Source: Streptomyces sp. QL37 (GTDB lineage: Bacteria; Actinomycetota; Actinomycetes; Streptomycetales; Streptomycetaceae). From it: a DNA stretch of 64,000 bases. Location: the NCBI RefSeq assembly GCF_002941025.1, contig NZ_PTJS01000001.1, positions 4,841,472-4,905,471 on the forward strand, written 5' to 3'. The position numbers were made by a program, and so were the translations under genes. Positions 44,352 through 55,268 of the stretch are shown in pieces (position 1 is the stretch's first letter; each line of letters opens with the position of its first letter). The notes beneath the pieces are model-generated. The model ran no database searches. It was not told the origin of the DNA and was given only the letters and a program-made list of their open reading frames with translations.

Positions 44352-46855
44352 CAGTCACCACGAGTGCGCCCTCCGGGGGCGGCGAGGCGGCCGTTCCGCC
44401 CGAGGACCTCGTCACGCTCACGATCGACGGCATCGAGATCAGCGTCCCCAAGGGAACCCTGGTCATCCGCGCCGCCGAGCTCCTGGGCATCGAGATCCCG
44501 CGCTTCTGCGACCACCCGCTCCTCGACCCGGCCGGCGCCTGCCGGCAGTGCATCGTCGAGGTCGAGGGCCAGCGGAAGCCGATGGCCTCCTGCACCATCA
44601 CGTGCACCGACGGCATGGTCGTGAAGTCGCAGATCACCTCGCCCGTCGCGGAGAAGGCCCAGAAGGGGGTGATGGAGCTCCTGCTCATCAACCACCCGCT
44701 GGACTGCCCGGTCTGCGACAAGGGCGGCGAGTGCCCCCTGCAGAACCAGGCGATGTCGCACGGCGGCGCCGACTCCCGCTTCGACGGGAAGAAGCGCACC
44801 TTCGAGAAGCCCGTCCCCATCTCCACCCAGGTGCTCCTGGACCGCGAGCGGTGCGTGCTCTGCGCGCGCTGCACCCGGTTCTCCAACCAGGTGGCGGGTG
44901 ACCCGATGATCGAGCTGATCGAGCGCGGCGCGCTCCAGCAGGTCGGTACGGGCGAGGGCGACCCCTTCGAGTCGTACTTCTCCGGGAACACCATCCAGAT
45001 CTGCCCGGTCGGGGCCCTGACCTCGGCGGCGTACCGCTTCCGCTCACGGCCCTTCGACCTGGTGTCGACGCCCTCGGTGTGCGAGCACTGCGCCGGCGGC
45101 TGCGCCACCCGGACCGACCACCGGCGCGGCAAGGTCATGCGGCGGCTCGCCGCCAACGACCCCGAGGTCAACGAGGAGTGGCTCTGCGACAAGGGCCGCT
45201 TCGGCTTCCGCTACGCCCAGCAGCGCGACCGGCTCACCACGCCGCTCGTACGCAACGCGGAGGGTGTGCTGGAGCCGGCGAGCTGGCCGGAGGCGCTGGA
45301 AGCCGCGGCGGCCGGACTCTCGGGTGCGCGCGGCAGGACCGGCGTGCTCACCGGAGGACGGCTGACCGTCGAGGACGCCTACGCGTACAGCAAGTTCGCG
45401 CGGGTCGCCCTCGACACCAACGACATCGACTTCCGGGCCCGCGTCCACAGCGGGGAGGAAGCCGACTTCCTCGCCGCGCGGGTGGCCGGGCGCGGCCGAG
45501 ACCTGGACGGCAGCGGGGTCACCTACACCGCGCTGGAGAAGGCGCCGGCCGTTCTGCTGGCCGGCTTCGAGTCCGAGGAGGAGGCGCCCGGCGTCTTCCT
45601 GCGGCTCCGCAAGGCCTTCCGCAAGCACGGGCAGCGGACGTTCGCACTCGCCTCGCACACCAGCCGGGGCCTGGAGAAGGCGGGCGGCACCCTGCTCCCC
45701 GCGGCTCCCGGCACCGAGACCGAGTGGCTGGACGCCCTCGCGGGCGGGGTCGGCCTGGAGGCCGAAGGCGCGGCGGCGGCCGAGGCGCTGCGCGGCGAAG
45801 GCTCCGTGATCGTGGTGGGCGAGCGGCTCGCCGCGGTGCCCGGCGGACTGACCGCCGCCCTGCGCACCGCCACGGCGACCGGCGCCGCACTGGTGTGGAT
45901 CCCGCGCCGGGCCGGCGAACGCGGTGCGCTGGAGGCGGGCGCGCTCCCGTCCCTGCTGCCCGGCGGCCGCCCCGCGACGGACCCCAGGGCCAGGGAGGAG
46001 GTGGCGTCCGTCTGGGGCGTCGCCGAACTGCCCGCCCGCTTCGGCCGCGACACCGGCCAGATCGTGGAGGCAGCCGCCACCGGTGAGCTGGGCGCGCTGC
46101 TGGTCGCGGGCGTCGACCCCGAGGACCTGCCGGACCCGGCCCGCGCGATCGAGGCGCTGGACGAGGTCGGTTTCCTCGTCTCGCTGGAGCTGAGGCCCGG
46201 CGCGGTGACCGAGCGCGCCGACGTGGTGCTCCCGGTCGCCGCCGTCGCGGAGAAGCCCGGCAGCTTCCTCAACTGGGAGGGCAGGGCGCGGATGTTCGAG
46301 GCCGCGCTGAAGCCCGAGCAGCTGCCGAGGACGCTCTGCCCGACCGACGCTCGGGTGCTGCACATGCTGGCCGACGCCCTCGACGTCCACCTCGGACTGC
46401 CCGACCTGAGGGCGGCCCGCCGCGAACTAGACCGTCTCGGCGGCCGGCAGGGCGGCTACGCCGACGACCCGCGGGCGACGTCCCGCCCGGTGCCCCGGCC
46501 CGGAGACGGCGAGGCGGTCCTCGCGGGCCACCGGATGCTGCTCGACCGGGGCCGGCTCCAGGAGGGCGACGACGCGCTGGCCGGTACCCGGCACGCGGCC
46601 GTCGCCCGGCTCTCCCCGGCCACCGCCGCCGAATCAGGGGTGAAGGACGGCGATCTGCTGGCCGTCACCGGACCCGCGGGCACCACCGAACTCCCGCTGG
46701 TGGTCACCGAGATGCCGGACCGGGTGGTCTGGGTGCCGCTCAACTCCGTCGGCCGGGGCGTCCCCGCCGACACCGGCGCCCAGCCGGGCGGACTCGTCCG
46801 GATCGGTCCGGCCGCCCCGGGCTCCCACGTCGTGACTACGGAGGTAGGAGAGTGA
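44348..46855 (+). CDS. nuoG: NADH dehydrogenase I subunit NuoG
   Basis: An 835-residue subunit. [2Fe-2S] N1b ligands occur in [16 protein letters not shown], followed by [13 protein letters not shown], the [4Fe-4S] motifs [13 protein letters not shown] and [13 protein letters not shown], then the molybdopterin-oxidoreductase-like domain starting with the [10 protein letters not shown] and LCDKGRFG motifs. The C-terminal domain is a non-catalytic remnant in this family. It passes electrons from NuoF to NuoI. The end has an MopB-like C-terminal module ([12 protein letters not shown]). Confidence 0.95.
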   Translation: MTVTTSAPSGGGEAAVPPEDLVTLTIDGIEISVPKGTLVIRAAELLGIEIPRFCDHPLLDPAGACRQCIVEVEGQRKPMASCTITCTDGMVVKSQITSPVAEKAQKGVMELLLINHPLDCPVCDKGGECPLQNQAMSHGGADSRFDGKKRTFEKPVPISTQVLLDRERCVLCARCTRFSNQVAGDPMIELIERGALQQVGTGEGDPFESYFSGNTIQICPVGALTSAAYRFRSRPFDLVSTPSVCEHCAGGCATRTDHRRGKVMRRLAANDPEVNEEWLCDKGRFGFRYAQQRDRLTTPLVRNAEGVLEPASWPEALEAAAAGLSGARGRTGVLTGGRLTVEDAYAYSKFARVALDTNDIDFRARVHSGEEADFLAARVAGRGRDLDGSGVTYTALEKAPAVLLAGFESEEEAPGVFLRLRKAFRKHGQRTFALASHTSRGLEKAGGTLLPAAPGTETEWLDALAGGVGLEAEGAAAAEALRGEGSVIVVGERLAAVPGGLTAALRTATATGAALVWIPRRAGERGALEAGALPSLLPGGRPATDPRAREEVASVWGVAELPARFGRDTGQIVEAAATGELGALLVAGVDPEDLPDPARAIEALDEVGFLVSLELRPGAVTERADVVLPVAAVAEKPGSFLNWEGRARMFEAALKPEQLPRTLCPTDARVLHMLADALDVHLGLPDLRAARRELDRLGGRQGGYADDPRATSRPVPRPGDGEAVLAGHRMLLDRGRLQEGDDALAGTRHAAVARLSPATAAESGVKDGDLLAVTGPAGTTELPLVVTEMPDRVVWVPLNSVGRGVPADTGAQPGGLVRIGPAAPGSHVVTTEVGE

Positions 46856-48270
46856 CCGGCCTCGCCCAACTCGCCGCGGCACCGCAGGGCACCGTCCTCG
46901 CCGCCGAGGACCTCTCGATGTTCGGCACCGACCCCTGGTGGCTGGTCGTCGTCAAGGCGGTGTTCTGCTTCGCCTTCCTGATGGTGACCGTGCTGTTCTC
47001 CATCGTGTGGGAGCGCAAGGTCGTCGCCTGGATGCAGCTGCGCATCGGTCCCAACCGGCACGGCCCCTGGGGCATGCTCCAGTCGCTCGCCGACGGCATC
47101 AAGCTGATGCTCAAGGAAGACGTCGTCGTCAAGCGGGCCGACAAGGTCGTCTACATCCTGGCCCCGATCGTGGCCGCCGCACCGGCGTTCATGGCGATCG
47201 CGGTGATCCCGTTCGGCCCGTCCGGCAACGAGGTCTCGATCTTCGGCCACCGTACGACGATGCAGCTGACCGACCTGCCGATCGCGATGCTGTACATCCT
47301 CGCGGTCGCGTCCGTCGGCATCTACGGCATCGTGCTGGCCGGCTGGTCCTCCGGATCGACGTACCCGCTGCTCGGTGGTCTGCGCTCCTGCGCCCAGATG
47401 ATCAGCTACGAGATCGCGATGGGCGCCGCGTTCGCCTCGGTGTTCCTCTACTCGGGCTCGATGTCGACGTCGGAGATCGTGGCCGCGCAGGAGGACCGCT
47501 GGTTCGTCCTGCTGCTGCCGGTCTCCTTCATCATCTACATCATCACGATGGTCGGTGAGACCAACCGCGCCCCGTTCGACATGCCGGAGTCCGAGGGCGA
47601 CCTGGTCGGCGGCTTCAACACCGAGTACTCCTCGATCAAGTTCGCGATGTTCATGCTCGCCGAGTACGTCAACATGGTCACCGTCTCCGCGGTCTCCGTG
47701 ACCCTCTTCCTGGGCGGCTGGCGGGCTCCGTACCCGGTCAGCACCTTCTGGGAGGGCGCGAACCACGGCTGGTGGCCGATGCTCTGGTTCGTCATCAAGG
47801 TGCAACTGCTCCTCTTCTTCTTCATCTGGCTGCGCGGCACCCTGCCCCGCGTCCGCTACGACCAGCTGATGAAGCTCGGCTGGAAGGTCCTGATCCCGGT
47901 CTCGGTGGTCTGGCTGATGCTGGTCGCAACCGTGAGGGCGCTGAACAACGAGGGCTACGACTACTCGAAGATCCTGCTGTACGTCGCCGGAGCCGTGATC
48001 GCGGTCCTGCTGATCTCCTTCGTCGCCGACATGTTCCGCGACCGGAAGGCCAAGGCCGCCGAGGAGGCGGCCGGACCGGAGCCCGCGTTCGACCCGATGG
48101 CGGGCGGATATCCCGTGCCGCCGCTGCCGGGGCAGTCCCTGCCGCCGGTGCCGCGCCGCAGGCCGCGACGCGAGCGGGAGCTCGTTGTCAGTGGCGGGCC
48201 GGATACTCGGAGTGACGACCAGGTGGGTGCCGGAAGTTCGAGCGACGGAAGGGAGGCTGACGGTGTCTGA
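46852..48270 (+). CDS. nuoH: NADH dehydrogenase I subunit NuoH
   Basis: A 472-residue membrane subunit of about eight helices with the quinone-site signature blocks [19 protein letters not shown] and [17 protein letters not shown]. It couples quinone reduction to proton movement. Compared with the 325 residues of E. coli it has a C-terminal cytoplasmic extension of about 70 residues (Pro/Arg-rich). GTG 46852 overlaps the nuoG stop and the end overlaps nuoI. Confidence 0.95.
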   Translation: MTGLAQLAAAPQGTVLAAEDLSMFGTDPWWLVVVKAVFCFAFLMVTVLFSIVWERKVVAWMQLRIGPNRHGPWGMLQSLADGIKLMLKEDVVVKRADKVVYILAPIVAAAPAFMAIAVIPFGPSGNEVSIFGHRTTMQLTDLPIAMLYILAVASVGIYGIVLAGWSSGSTYPLLGGLRSCAQMISYEIAMGAAFASVFLYSGSMSTSEIVAAQEDRWFVLLLPVSFIIYIITMVGETNRAPFDMPESEGDLVGGFNTEYSSIKFAMFMLAEYVNMVTVSAVSVTLFLGGWRAPYPVSTFWEGANHGWWPMLWFVIKVQLLLFFFIWLRGTLPRVRYDQLMKLGWKVLIPVSVVWLMLVATVRALNNEGYDYSKILLYVAGAVIAVLLISFVADMFRDRKAKAAEEAAGPEPAFDPMAGGYPVPPLPGQSLPPVPRRRPRRERELVVSGGPDTRSDDQVGAGSSSDGREADGV

Positions 48271-48859
48271 GTCATCAGAACCCTCAGGGGAGAAGTTCCA
48301 GAATCCTGTGGCCGGCTTCGGCGTGACCTTCAAGGCCATGTTCAAGAAGCGGCTCACGGAGCAGTACCCGGAAACGCAGAAGGTGACAGCGCCGCGCTTC
48401 CACGGCCGGCACCAGCTCAACCGCCACCCGGACGGGCTGGAGAAGTGCGTCGGCTGCGAGCTCTGCGCCTGGGCGTGTCCGGCGGACGCGATCTACGTGG
48501 AGGGCGCGGACAACACGGACGAGGAGCGCTACTCCCCGGGAGAGCGTTACGGCCGCGTCTACCAGATCAACTACGCACGCTGCATCCTGTGCGGGCTCTG
48601 CATCGAGGCGTGCCCCACCCGGGCACTGACCATGACCAACGACTTCGAGCTCGCCAACACCACCCGCGAGAGCCTCATCTACACCAAGGACGAGCTGCTC
48701 GCGGGGCTCGAGGACGGCATGGTCGACAGCCCGCACGCGATCTTCCCCGGCATGGACGAACAGGACTACTACCGCGGTCTGGTGACCGAGGCCGCTCCCG
48801 GCACGGAGCGCCAGGTCGCCGTCTCCAAGGGAGAAGCGGACAAGGAGGTGGACGCATGA
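48263..48859 (+). CDS. nuoI: NADH dehydrogenase I subunit NuoI
   Basis: A 198-residue ferredoxin-like subunit with two [4Fe-4S] motifs, [12 protein letters not shown] and [12 protein letters not shown], carrying clusters N6a and N6b between NuoG and NuoB. GTG 48263 lies inside nuoH with GGGAGG upstream; the stop overlaps nuoJ by ATGA. Normal length, with a 20-residue acidic tail. Confidence 0.95.
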   Translation: MSESSEPSGEKFQNPVAGFGVTFKAMFKKRLTEQYPETQKVTAPRFHGRHQLNRHPDGLEKCVGCELCAWACPADAIYVEGADNTDEERYSPGERYGRVYQINYARCILCGLCIEACPTRALTMTNDFELANTTRESLIYTKDELLAGLEDGMVDSPHAIFPGMDEQDYYRGLVTEAAPGTERQVAVSKGEADKEVDA

Positions 48860-49710
48860 CCTCCACCCTGGCCGCAGCGGCCACCGCCACCTCGACCGGC
48901 GAGGCCGTCCAGTTCTGGATCCTCGGCACCGTCGCCGTCATCGGCGCCCTCTCCACCGTCCTGATGAAGAAGGCGGTGCACAGCGCGCTGTCGCTCGCCG
49001 GCACCATGATCGTGCTGGCGGTCTTCTACCTCGCCAACGGCGCCTACTTCCTGGGCATCGTCCAGGTGGTCGTCTACACCGGCGCGATCATGATGCTGTT
49101 CCTCTTCGTGGTCATGCTCGTCGGCGTCACGGCGGCGGACTCCCTCAAGGAGACGCTGAAGGGCCAGCGCTGGCTGGCCGCCGCCTGCGGACTGGGCTTC
49201 GGCATCCTGCTGATCGCCGGCATCGGGCAGGCGTCGCTCACGTCCTTCAACGGTCTGGGAGCGGCGAACGCCCGGCACGGCGGAAACGTCGAGGGCCTCG
49301 CCAACCTCATCTTCACCAAGTACGTCTTCGCGTTCGAGATCACCGGGGCCCTGCTCATCACGGCGACCGTCGGCGCGATGCTGCTCACGCACCGCGAGCG
49401 CACCGAACGCGCCAAGACACAGCGCGAGCTCTCCCAGGAGCGGGTGCGCGGCAGTCATCTGCCGCCGCTGCCGGCCCCCGGCGTCTACGCCCGGCACAAC
49501 GCCGTGGACATCGCGGGTCTGCTCCCGGACGGCACCCCGTCCGAGCTCACCGTCATGCAGACGCTGCGGCAGCGCGGCCAGATCCGCGATGTGTCCAGCG
49601 AGTCGCTCGCCGACCTCAAGGCGCTGGAACAACGCTCCGGGGAGCGGCTCGGCCGTGACCGCGGACCAGCCCGTGACCAGGTGGAAGAAGAGGAGGAGGT
49701 CGCCAAGTGA
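48856..49710 (+). CDS. nuoJ: NADH dehydrogenase I subunit NuoJ
   Basis: A 284-residue membrane subunit with five helices including the [20 protein letters not shown] helix that defines the family. The C-terminal ~95 residues are hydrophilic and longer than in E. coli (184). It lies in the membrane arm next to NuoA, H, K. Start is coupled to nuoI by overlap, and its end overlaps nuoK. Confidence 0.93.
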   Translation: MTSTLAAAATATSTGEAVQFWILGTVAVIGALSTVLMKKAVHSALSLAGTMIVLAVFYLANGAYFLGIVQVVVYTGAIMMLFLFVVMLVGVTAADSLKETLKGQRWLAAACGLGFGILLIAGIGQASLTSFNGLGAANARHGGNVEGLANLIFTKYVFAFEITGALLITATVGAMLLTHRERTERAKTQRELSQERVRGSHLPPLPAPGVYARHNAVDIAGLLPDGTPSELTVMQTLRQRGQIRDVSSESLADLKALEQRSGERLGRDRGPARDQVEEEEEVAK

Positions 49711-50006
49711 ATCCCGTCAACTACCTCTACCTCGCGGCCCTTTTGTTCACGATCGGCGCCTCCGGCGTGCTGATCAGGCGGAACGCGATCGTGGTGTTCA
49801 TGTGCGTCGAGCTCATGCTCAACGCCTGCAACCTCGCGCTCGTCGCGTTCTCCCGGATGCACGGCAACCTCGACGGCCAGATCATCGCGTTCTTCACGAT
49901 GGTCGTCGCCGCCGCGGAGGTCGTCATCGGGCTCGCGATCATCGTGTCGCTCTTCCGCTCCCGCCACTCGGCCTCGGTCGACGACGCCAGCCTGATGAAG
50001 CTGTAA
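49707..50006 (+). CDS. nuoK: NADH dehydrogenase I subunit NuoK
   Basis: A 99-residue subunit of three helices with the essential glutamates in [16 protein letters not shown] and [17 protein letters not shown], both needed for proton transport. GTG 49707 overlaps nuoJ. Fits the 100-residue family size exactly. Confidence 0.95.
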   Translation: MNPVNYLYLAALLFTIGASGVLIRRNAIVVFMCVELMLNACNLALVAFSRMHGNLDGQIIAFFTMVVAAAEVVIGLAIIVSLFRSRHSASVDDASLMKL

Positions 50007-50018
50007 GGGGTCGGAATC

Positions 50019-51914
50019 GTGGAAAACCTGATTGCGCTGCTGGTCGCGGCGCCCCTGCTCGGAGCGGCGGTCCTGCTCTGCGGCGGACGCCGGCTCGACC
50101 GGGCCGGACACTGGATCGGCACGGTGCTCGCCGCCGCGTCGTTCGTCATCGGTGTCGTGCTCTTCACCGACATGCTCGGCAAGGGTGCCGAGGACCGCGC
50201 CCTGCACCAGAAGCTGTTCAGCTGGATCCCCGTCGAGGGGTTCCAGGCCGATGTGGCCTTCCAGCTCGACCAGCTGTCGATGACGTTCGTCCTGCTGATC
50301 ACGGGTGTGGGCACGCTGATCCACATCTACTCCATCGGCTACATGGAGCACGACGAGCGCCGCCGCCGCTTCTTCGGCTATCTGAATCTCTTCCTCGCGG
50401 CGATGCTGATCCTGGTCATCGCCGACAACTACCTCCTGCTGTACGTCGGGTGGGAGGGCGTCGGTCTGGCGTCGTACCTGCTCATCGGCTTCTGGCAGCA
50501 CAAGCCCAGCGCGGCCACCGCCGCCAAGAAGGCCTTCCTGGTCAACCGCGTCGGCGACATGGGCCTGTCCATCGCGATCATGCTGATGTTCACCACCTTC
50601 GGCACGTTCGCCTTCGGGCCGGTGCTGGAGGCGACCGGCGACACGAGCGAGGGCAAGCTCACCGCGATCGGCCTGATGCTGCTCCTGGCCGCCTGCGGCA
50701 AGTCGGCCCAGGTGCCGCTGCAGTCCTGGCTCGGTGACGCGATGGAGGGCCCGACCCCGGTCTCGGCCCTCATCCACGCCGCCACCATGGTCACCGCCGG
50801 CGTCTACCTCATCGTCCGTTCCGGCGCGATCTTCAACGCCGCACCGGACGCGCAGATGGTGGTCGTGGTCGTCGGTGCCGTCACGCTCCTCTTCGGAGCG
50901 ATCGTCGGTTGCGCGAAGGACGACATCAAGAAGGCGCTCGCCGGGTCGACGATGTCGCAGATCGGCTACATGATCCTCGCCGCGGGCCTCGGCCCCATCG
51001 GCTACGTCTTCGCGATCATGCACCTGGTGACGCACGGCTTCTTCAAGGCCGGGCTCTTCCTCGGCGCCGGTTCGGTCATGCACGGCATGAACGACGAGGT
51101 GGACATGCGGAAGTACGGCGGCCTGCGGAAGTACATGCCGGTCACCTTCGTCACCTTCGGCCTCGGGTATCTCGCGATCATCGGATTCCCCGGCCTGTCC
51201 GGCTTCTTCTCCAAGGACATGATCATCGAGGCTGCCTTCGCCAAGGGCGGCACCGAGGGCTGGATCCTCGGCTCCGTCACCCTGCTGGGCGCCGCGATCA
51301 CCGCGTTCTACATGACGCGCGTGATGCTGCTGACGTTCTTCGGCGAGAAGCGCTGGCAGCCCGACGCACAGGGCCACGAGCCGACGCCGCACGAGTCCCC
51401 GAAGTCGATGACGATCCCGATGATCGTGCTGGCCTTCGGGTCGGTCTTCGCCGGAGGCTTCTTCTCCATCGGTGACCGCTTCATGCACTGGCTGGAGCCC
51501 GTCACCGGACACGACCACGGACACGCCCCGGTCAGCGCGACCACCGTCACCGCCGCCACCATGGTGGTGCTCGTCATCGGTGTCGCGATCGCCTGGGCCA
51601 TGTACGGGCGCAAGCCCGTGCCCGCCGTCGCCCCGCGCGGCTCCCTGCTCACCAGGGCGGCCCGCCGGGACCTCCTCCAGGACGACTTCAACCACGTGGT
51701 CCTGGTCCGCGGCGGCGAACACCTCACCCGCTCCCTGGTCTACGTCGACCACACCCTGGTCGACGGTGTCGTCAACGGCACGGCCGCCTCGATGGGCGGG
51801 CTGTCCGGCCGGCTGCGCAAGCTGCAGAACGGCTATGCCCGCTCCTACGCGGTCTCGATGTTCGGCGGTGCGGCGGTCCTCATCGCCGCGACCCTGCTGA
51901 TGAGGGCGGTCTGA
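50019..51914 (+). CDS. nuoL: NADH dehydrogenase I subunit NuoL
   Basis: A 631-residue antiporter-like subunit with about 15 helices plus the long amphipathic lateral-helix region at its C-terminal side (around residues 520-600). Conserved blocks: [34 protein letters not shown] (glutamate), and [15 protein letters not shown]. It pumps protons in the distal membrane arm. Starts 12 bp after nuoK at GTG 50019. Confidence 0.95.
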   Translation: MENLIALLVAAPLLGAAVLLCGGRRLDRAGHWIGTVLAAASFVIGVVLFTDMLGKGAEDRALHQKLFSWIPVEGFQADVAFQLDQLSMTFVLLITGVGTLIHIYSIGYMEHDERRRRFFGYLNLFLAAMLILVIADNYLLLYVGWEGVGLASYLLIGFWQHKPSAATAAKKAFLVNRVGDMGLSIAIMLMFTTFGTFAFGPVLEATGDTSEGKLTAIGLMLLLAACGKSAQVPLQSWLGDAMEGPTPVSALIHAATMVTAGVYLIVRSGAIFNAAPDAQMVVVVVGAVTLLFGAIVGCAKDDIKKALAGSTMSQIGYMILAAGLGPIGYVFAIMHLVTHGFFKAGLFLGAGSVMHGMNDEVDMRKYGGLRKYMPVTFVTFGLGYLAIIGFPGLSGFFSKDMIIEAAFAKGGTEGWILGSVTLLGAAITAFYMTRVMLLTFFGEKRWQPDAQGHEPTPHESPKSMTIPMIVLAFGSVFAGGFFSIGDRFMHWLEPVTGHDHGHAPVSATTVTAATMVVLVIGVAIAWAMYGRKPVPAVAPRGSLLTRAARRDLLQDDFNHVVLVRGGEHLTRSLVYVDHTLVDGVVNGTAASMGGLSGRLRKLQNGYARSYAVSMFGGAAVLIAATLLMRAV

Positions 51915-51918
51915 TCCC

Positions 51919-53490
51919 ATGTCCTTTCCCCTCCTGACAGCGACGGCGGCGCTCCCGGCGATCGGCGCGATCGCCACCGCCGCCGTCCCGGCCGCCCGGC
52001 GCACCGCGGCCAAGTGGCTGGCCCTGACCGTCTCGCTGGCGACGCTCGTGCTCGCGGGCATCGTGTTCGCCCGCTTCGAACCGGGCGGCGACCGCTATCA
52101 GCTCACCGAATCGCACGCCTGGATCAAGGACTTCGGCGTCCGGTACGAACTGGGCGTGGACGGCATCGGGGTGGCGCTCCTCGCGCTCACCGCGCTGCTG
52201 ATCCCCTTCGTGATCCTGGCGGGCTGGCACGACGCCGACCCCCTGGAGACGAACTCCTCGCGCTGGCGTCCCACGCAGGGTTTCTTCGCCCTGATCCTGA
52301 TGGTGGAAGCGATGGTGGTCCTCTCCTTCGTGGCCACCGACGTCTTCCTCTTCTACATCCTCTTCGAAGCCATGCTCATCCCGATGTACTTCCTCATCGG
52401 CGGCTTCGGGGACCGGGCGCACTCGGGCAGCGACGAGAACGCCGCGGCGCAGCGCAGCTACGCGGCGGTGAAGTTCCTCCTCTACAACCTGGCCGGCGGG
52501 CTCATCATGCTGGCCGCCGTCATCGGGCTCTACGTCGTGGCGGGGAGCTTCTCGCTCTCCGAGATCGCCGAGGCCCGGGCCAACGGCTCGCTGGACATGG
52601 CGACCTCCACCGAGCGGTGGCTGTTCCTCGGCTTCTTCTTCGCCTTCGCGGTGAAGGCCCCGCTGTGGCCGCTGCACACCTGGCTGCCCAACGCCATGGG
52701 AGAGGCGACCACGCCGGTCGCCGTCCTGATCACCGCGGTCGTCGACAAGGTCGGCACCTTCGCGATGCTCCGCTTCTGCCTCCAGCTGTTCCCGGAGGCC
52801 AGCAAGTGGGCGACGCCGGTGATCATCGTCCTGGCGCTGATCTCCATCGTTTACGGTGCCCTGCTCGCCGTCGGCCAGCGCGACATCAAGAGGCTGATCG
52901 CCTACGCGTCGATCTCCCACTTCGGCTTCATCGTGCTCGGCATCTTCGCGATGACGAGCCAGGGCCAGTCGGGCGCCACGCTCTACATGGTCAACCACGG
53001 TCTCTCGACGGCCGCGCTGATGCTGGTCGCAGGATTCCTGATCACCCGGCGGGGTTCGCGCCTCATCGCCGACTACGGCGGGGTGCAGAAGGTGGCGCCC
53101 GTTCTGGCGGGAACCTTCCTCATCGGCGGCCTGGCCACGCTCTCGCTGCCCGGTCTGGCCCCGTTCGTCAGTGAGTTCCTGGTCCTGGTCGGAGCGTTCA
53201 GCGCGTATCCGGTGGCGGGCATCATCGCCACCGTCGGCATCGTGCTCGCCGCGCTCTACGTCCTCGTCCTCTACCAGCGGACGATGACGGGACCGGTCAG
53301 GGAGGGGATCGGGGGCATGCCCGACCTCAAGGTCCGTGAGCTGGCGGTGGCCCTTCCGCTGATCGCCCTGCTGATCTTCCTGGGCGTCTTCCCGAAGCCG
53401 CTCACCGAGGTCGTCAACCCGGCGGTCCAGCACACCATGCACGACGTACAGAAGAAGGACCCCCAGCCCGAGGTGGAGGCCGCCAAGTGA
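51919..53490 (+). CDS. nuoM: NADH dehydrogenase I subunit NuoM
   Basis: A 523-residue antiporter-like subunit with blocks FILFEAMLIPMYFLIG-like FYILFEAMLIPMYFLIGGFG (proton-channel Glu), HTWLPNAMGEATTPVAV, and YASISHFGFIVLGIF. It pumps protons between NuoL and NuoN. Begins 4 bp after nuoL, and its stop overlaps nuoN. Confidence 0.95.
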   Translation: MSFPLLTATAALPAIGAIATAAVPAARRTAAKWLALTVSLATLVLAGIVFARFEPGGDRYQLTESHAWIKDFGVRYELGVDGIGVALLALTALLIPFVILAGWHDADPLETNSSRWRPTQGFFALILMVEAMVVLSFVATDVFLFYILFEAMLIPMYFLIGGFGDRAHSGSDENAAAQRSYAAVKFLLYNLAGGLIMLAAVIGLYVVAGSFSLSEIAEARANGSLDMATSTERWLFLGFFFAFAVKAPLWPLHTWLPNAMGEATTPVAVLITAVVDKVGTFAMLRFCLQLFPEASKWATPVIIVLALISIVYGALLAVGQRDIKRLIAYASISHFGFIVLGIFAMTSQGQSGATLYMVNHGLSTAALMLVAGFLITRRGSRLIADYGGVQKVAPVLAGTFLIGGLATLSLPGLAPFVSEFLVLVGAFSAYPVAGIIATVGIVLAALYVLVLYQRTMTGPVREGIGGMPDLKVRELAVALPLIALLIFLGVFPKPLTEVVNPAVQHTMHDVQKKDPQPEVEAAK

Positions 53491-55151
53491 GCGCAACAGC
53501 TGTCCACAGCCTGTGGACGACGGCGAGCGGGGTGACATCGGCTGCCCCGGGCGACAAGTTCACCGCCCCGACCATCGAGTACGCCCAGCTGGCACCCGTC
53601 CTGATCGTGGTCGGTGCGGCCGTCATCGGGATCCTGGTGGAGGCGTTCGTCCCGCGACGGGCCCGCTACACCACCCAGGTGCTCCTGACGGTCGTCGCGA
53701 TCGCCGCCGCGTTCGCCGCGGTGGTGGGACTCGCCGCCGACGGGTACGCCACGAAGAACGCGCACATCGCCGCGATGGGCGCGGTCGCCGTCGACGGACC
53801 CGCCCTGTTCCTCCAGGGCACCATCCTGCTGGTCTCCGTGGTCTCCGTCTTCACGTTCGCCGAGCGGCGCCTCGACCCGGCCTCGCACGGCAACCGGGTG
53901 GACTCCTTCGCAGCGCAGGCCGGTTCGGTGCCCGGCAGCGAGGGGGAGAAGGCAGCGGTCAAGGCGGGATTCACCACCACCGAGGTCTTCCCGCTGGCCC
54001 TCTTCTCCGTGGCGGGCATGCTGGTCTTCCCGGCGGCCAACGACCTCCTGACGCTCTTCGTGGCGCTCGAGGTCTTCTCGCTCCCGCTCTACCTCCTCTG
54101 CGCCGTCGCCCGCCGCAAGCGGCTGATGTCGCAGGAAGCCGCCGTGAAGTACTTCCTGCTCGGCGCCTTCTCCTCGGCCTTCCTGCTCTTCGGGATCGCC
54201 CTGCTCTACGGCTACGCGGGCACCGTCTCGTACGCGGGCATCGCGAACGTCGTGGACGGCAGCGTCCAGCAGATCGACCCGGCGCTCGCCTCGACCATGG
54301 GCAATGACGCGCTGCTGCTCATCGGCGGCGCGATGATCCTCATGGGTCTGCTCTTCAAGGTCGGCGCGGTCCCGTTCCACATGTGGACCCCGGACGTCTA
54401 CCAGGGAGCACCGACCCCGGTCACCGGCTTCATGGCGGCCGCCACGAAGGTCGCCGCGTTCGGCGCGCTGCTGCGCCTGCTGTACGTGGTGCTGCCCGGC
54501 CTCACCTGGGACCTGCGCCCCGTCATGTGGGGTGTCGCGATCGTCACGATGCTGGGCGGGGCGATCGTCGCGATCACCCAGACCGACATCAAGCGGCTCC
54601 TGGCCTACTCCTCGATCGCACACGCGGGCTTCATCCTCGCGGGTGTCATCGCGGCCAGCCCGGAAGGCGTCTCCTCGGTCCTCTTCTACCTCGGGGTGTA
54701 CTCCTTCGTGACGGTCGGCGCCTTCGCCGTCGTCACCCTGGTGCGGGACGCCGGCGGCGAGGCGACCCATCTGTCGAAGTGGGCCGGTCTCGGCCGGCGC
54801 TCGCCGCTGACCGCGGCGGTCTTCGCCGTGTTCCTGCTGTCCTTCGCCGGTATTCCGCTCACCTCGGGCTTCTCCGGCAAGTTCGCCGTGTTCAAGGCGG
54901 CGGCGGACGGCGGTGCGGGCGGCCTCGTCGTGGTCGGTGTGATCTCGTCGGCCATCGCCGCGTTCTTCTACATCCGGGTCATCGTCCTGATGTTCTTCAG
55001 CGAGCCGAAGGCGGACGGCCCCACGGTCGCCGTCCCGTCCCCGCTGACGATGACCACGATCGCTGTCGGAGTCGCCGTGACCCTGGTCCTCGGCCTGGCC
55101 CCGCAGTACTTCCTCGACCTGGCGACCCAGGCGGGCGTGTTCGTGCGGTAA
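53487..55151 (+). CDS. nuoN: NADH dehydrogenase I subunit NuoN
   Basis: A 554-residue antiporter-like subunit, the last gene of the operon. Blocks: LFVALEVFSLPLYLLCAV (Glu), KVGAVPFHMWTPDVYQGAP, KRLLAYSSIAHAGFILAGV. The N-terminal 30 residues are variable. GTG 53487 is shared with the nuoM stop. The operon ends with a strong hairpin at 55170-55208. Confidence 0.95.
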   Translation: MSATAVHSLWTTASGVTSAAPGDKFTAPTIEYAQLAPVLIVVGAAVIGILVEAFVPRRARYTTQVLLTVVAIAAAFAAVVGLAADGYATKNAHIAAMGAVAVDGPALFLQGTILLVSVVSVFTFAERRLDPASHGNRVDSFAAQAGSVPGSEGEKAAVKAGFTTTEVFPLALFSVAGMLVFPAANDLLTLFVALEVFSLPLYLLCAVARRKRLMSQEAAVKYFLLGAFSSAFLLFGIALLYGYAGTVSYAGIANVVDGSVQQIDPALASTMGNDALLLIGGAMILMGLLFKVGAVPFHMWTPDVYQGAPTPVTGFMAAATKVAAFGALLRLLYVVLPGLTWDLRPVMWGVAIVTMLGGAIVAITQTDIKRLLAYSSIAHAGFILAGVIAASPEGVSSVLFYLGVYSFVTVGAFAVVTLVRDAGGEATHLSKWAGLGRRSPLTAAVFAVFLLSFAGIPLTSGFSGKFAVFKAAADGGAGGLVVVGVISSAIAAFFYIRVIVLMFFSEPKADGPTVAVPSPLTMTTIAVGVAVTLVLGLAPQYFLDLATQAGVFVR

Positions 55152-55169
55152 CCGGAAGAACGCACTGCG

Positions 55170-55208
55170 ACGCCGGACGGGCCTTGGAAAGTCAAGCCCG
55201 TCCGGCGT
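55170..55208 (+). terminator. nuo operon terminator
   Basis: Perfect 13-bp inverted repeat ACGCCGGACGGGC (55170-55182) and its complement (55196-55208), 13-base loop, 18 bases after the nuoN stop and followed by TGTCGT. It should end the nuo transcript ahead of recQ. Confidence 0.85.
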
Positions 55209-55268
55209 TGTCGTAGGCGGCGCCTATGGTTGCCGGTGACGGGTGAAGACGGACGGACGGGCGCGACC

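Noticed and set aside
53495..53522. DnaA-box-like CTGTCCACA and TGTGGACGA at the nuoN start
   Set aside because: Only two imperfect copies inside coding sequence with ordinary codons; not enough to call a cluster.
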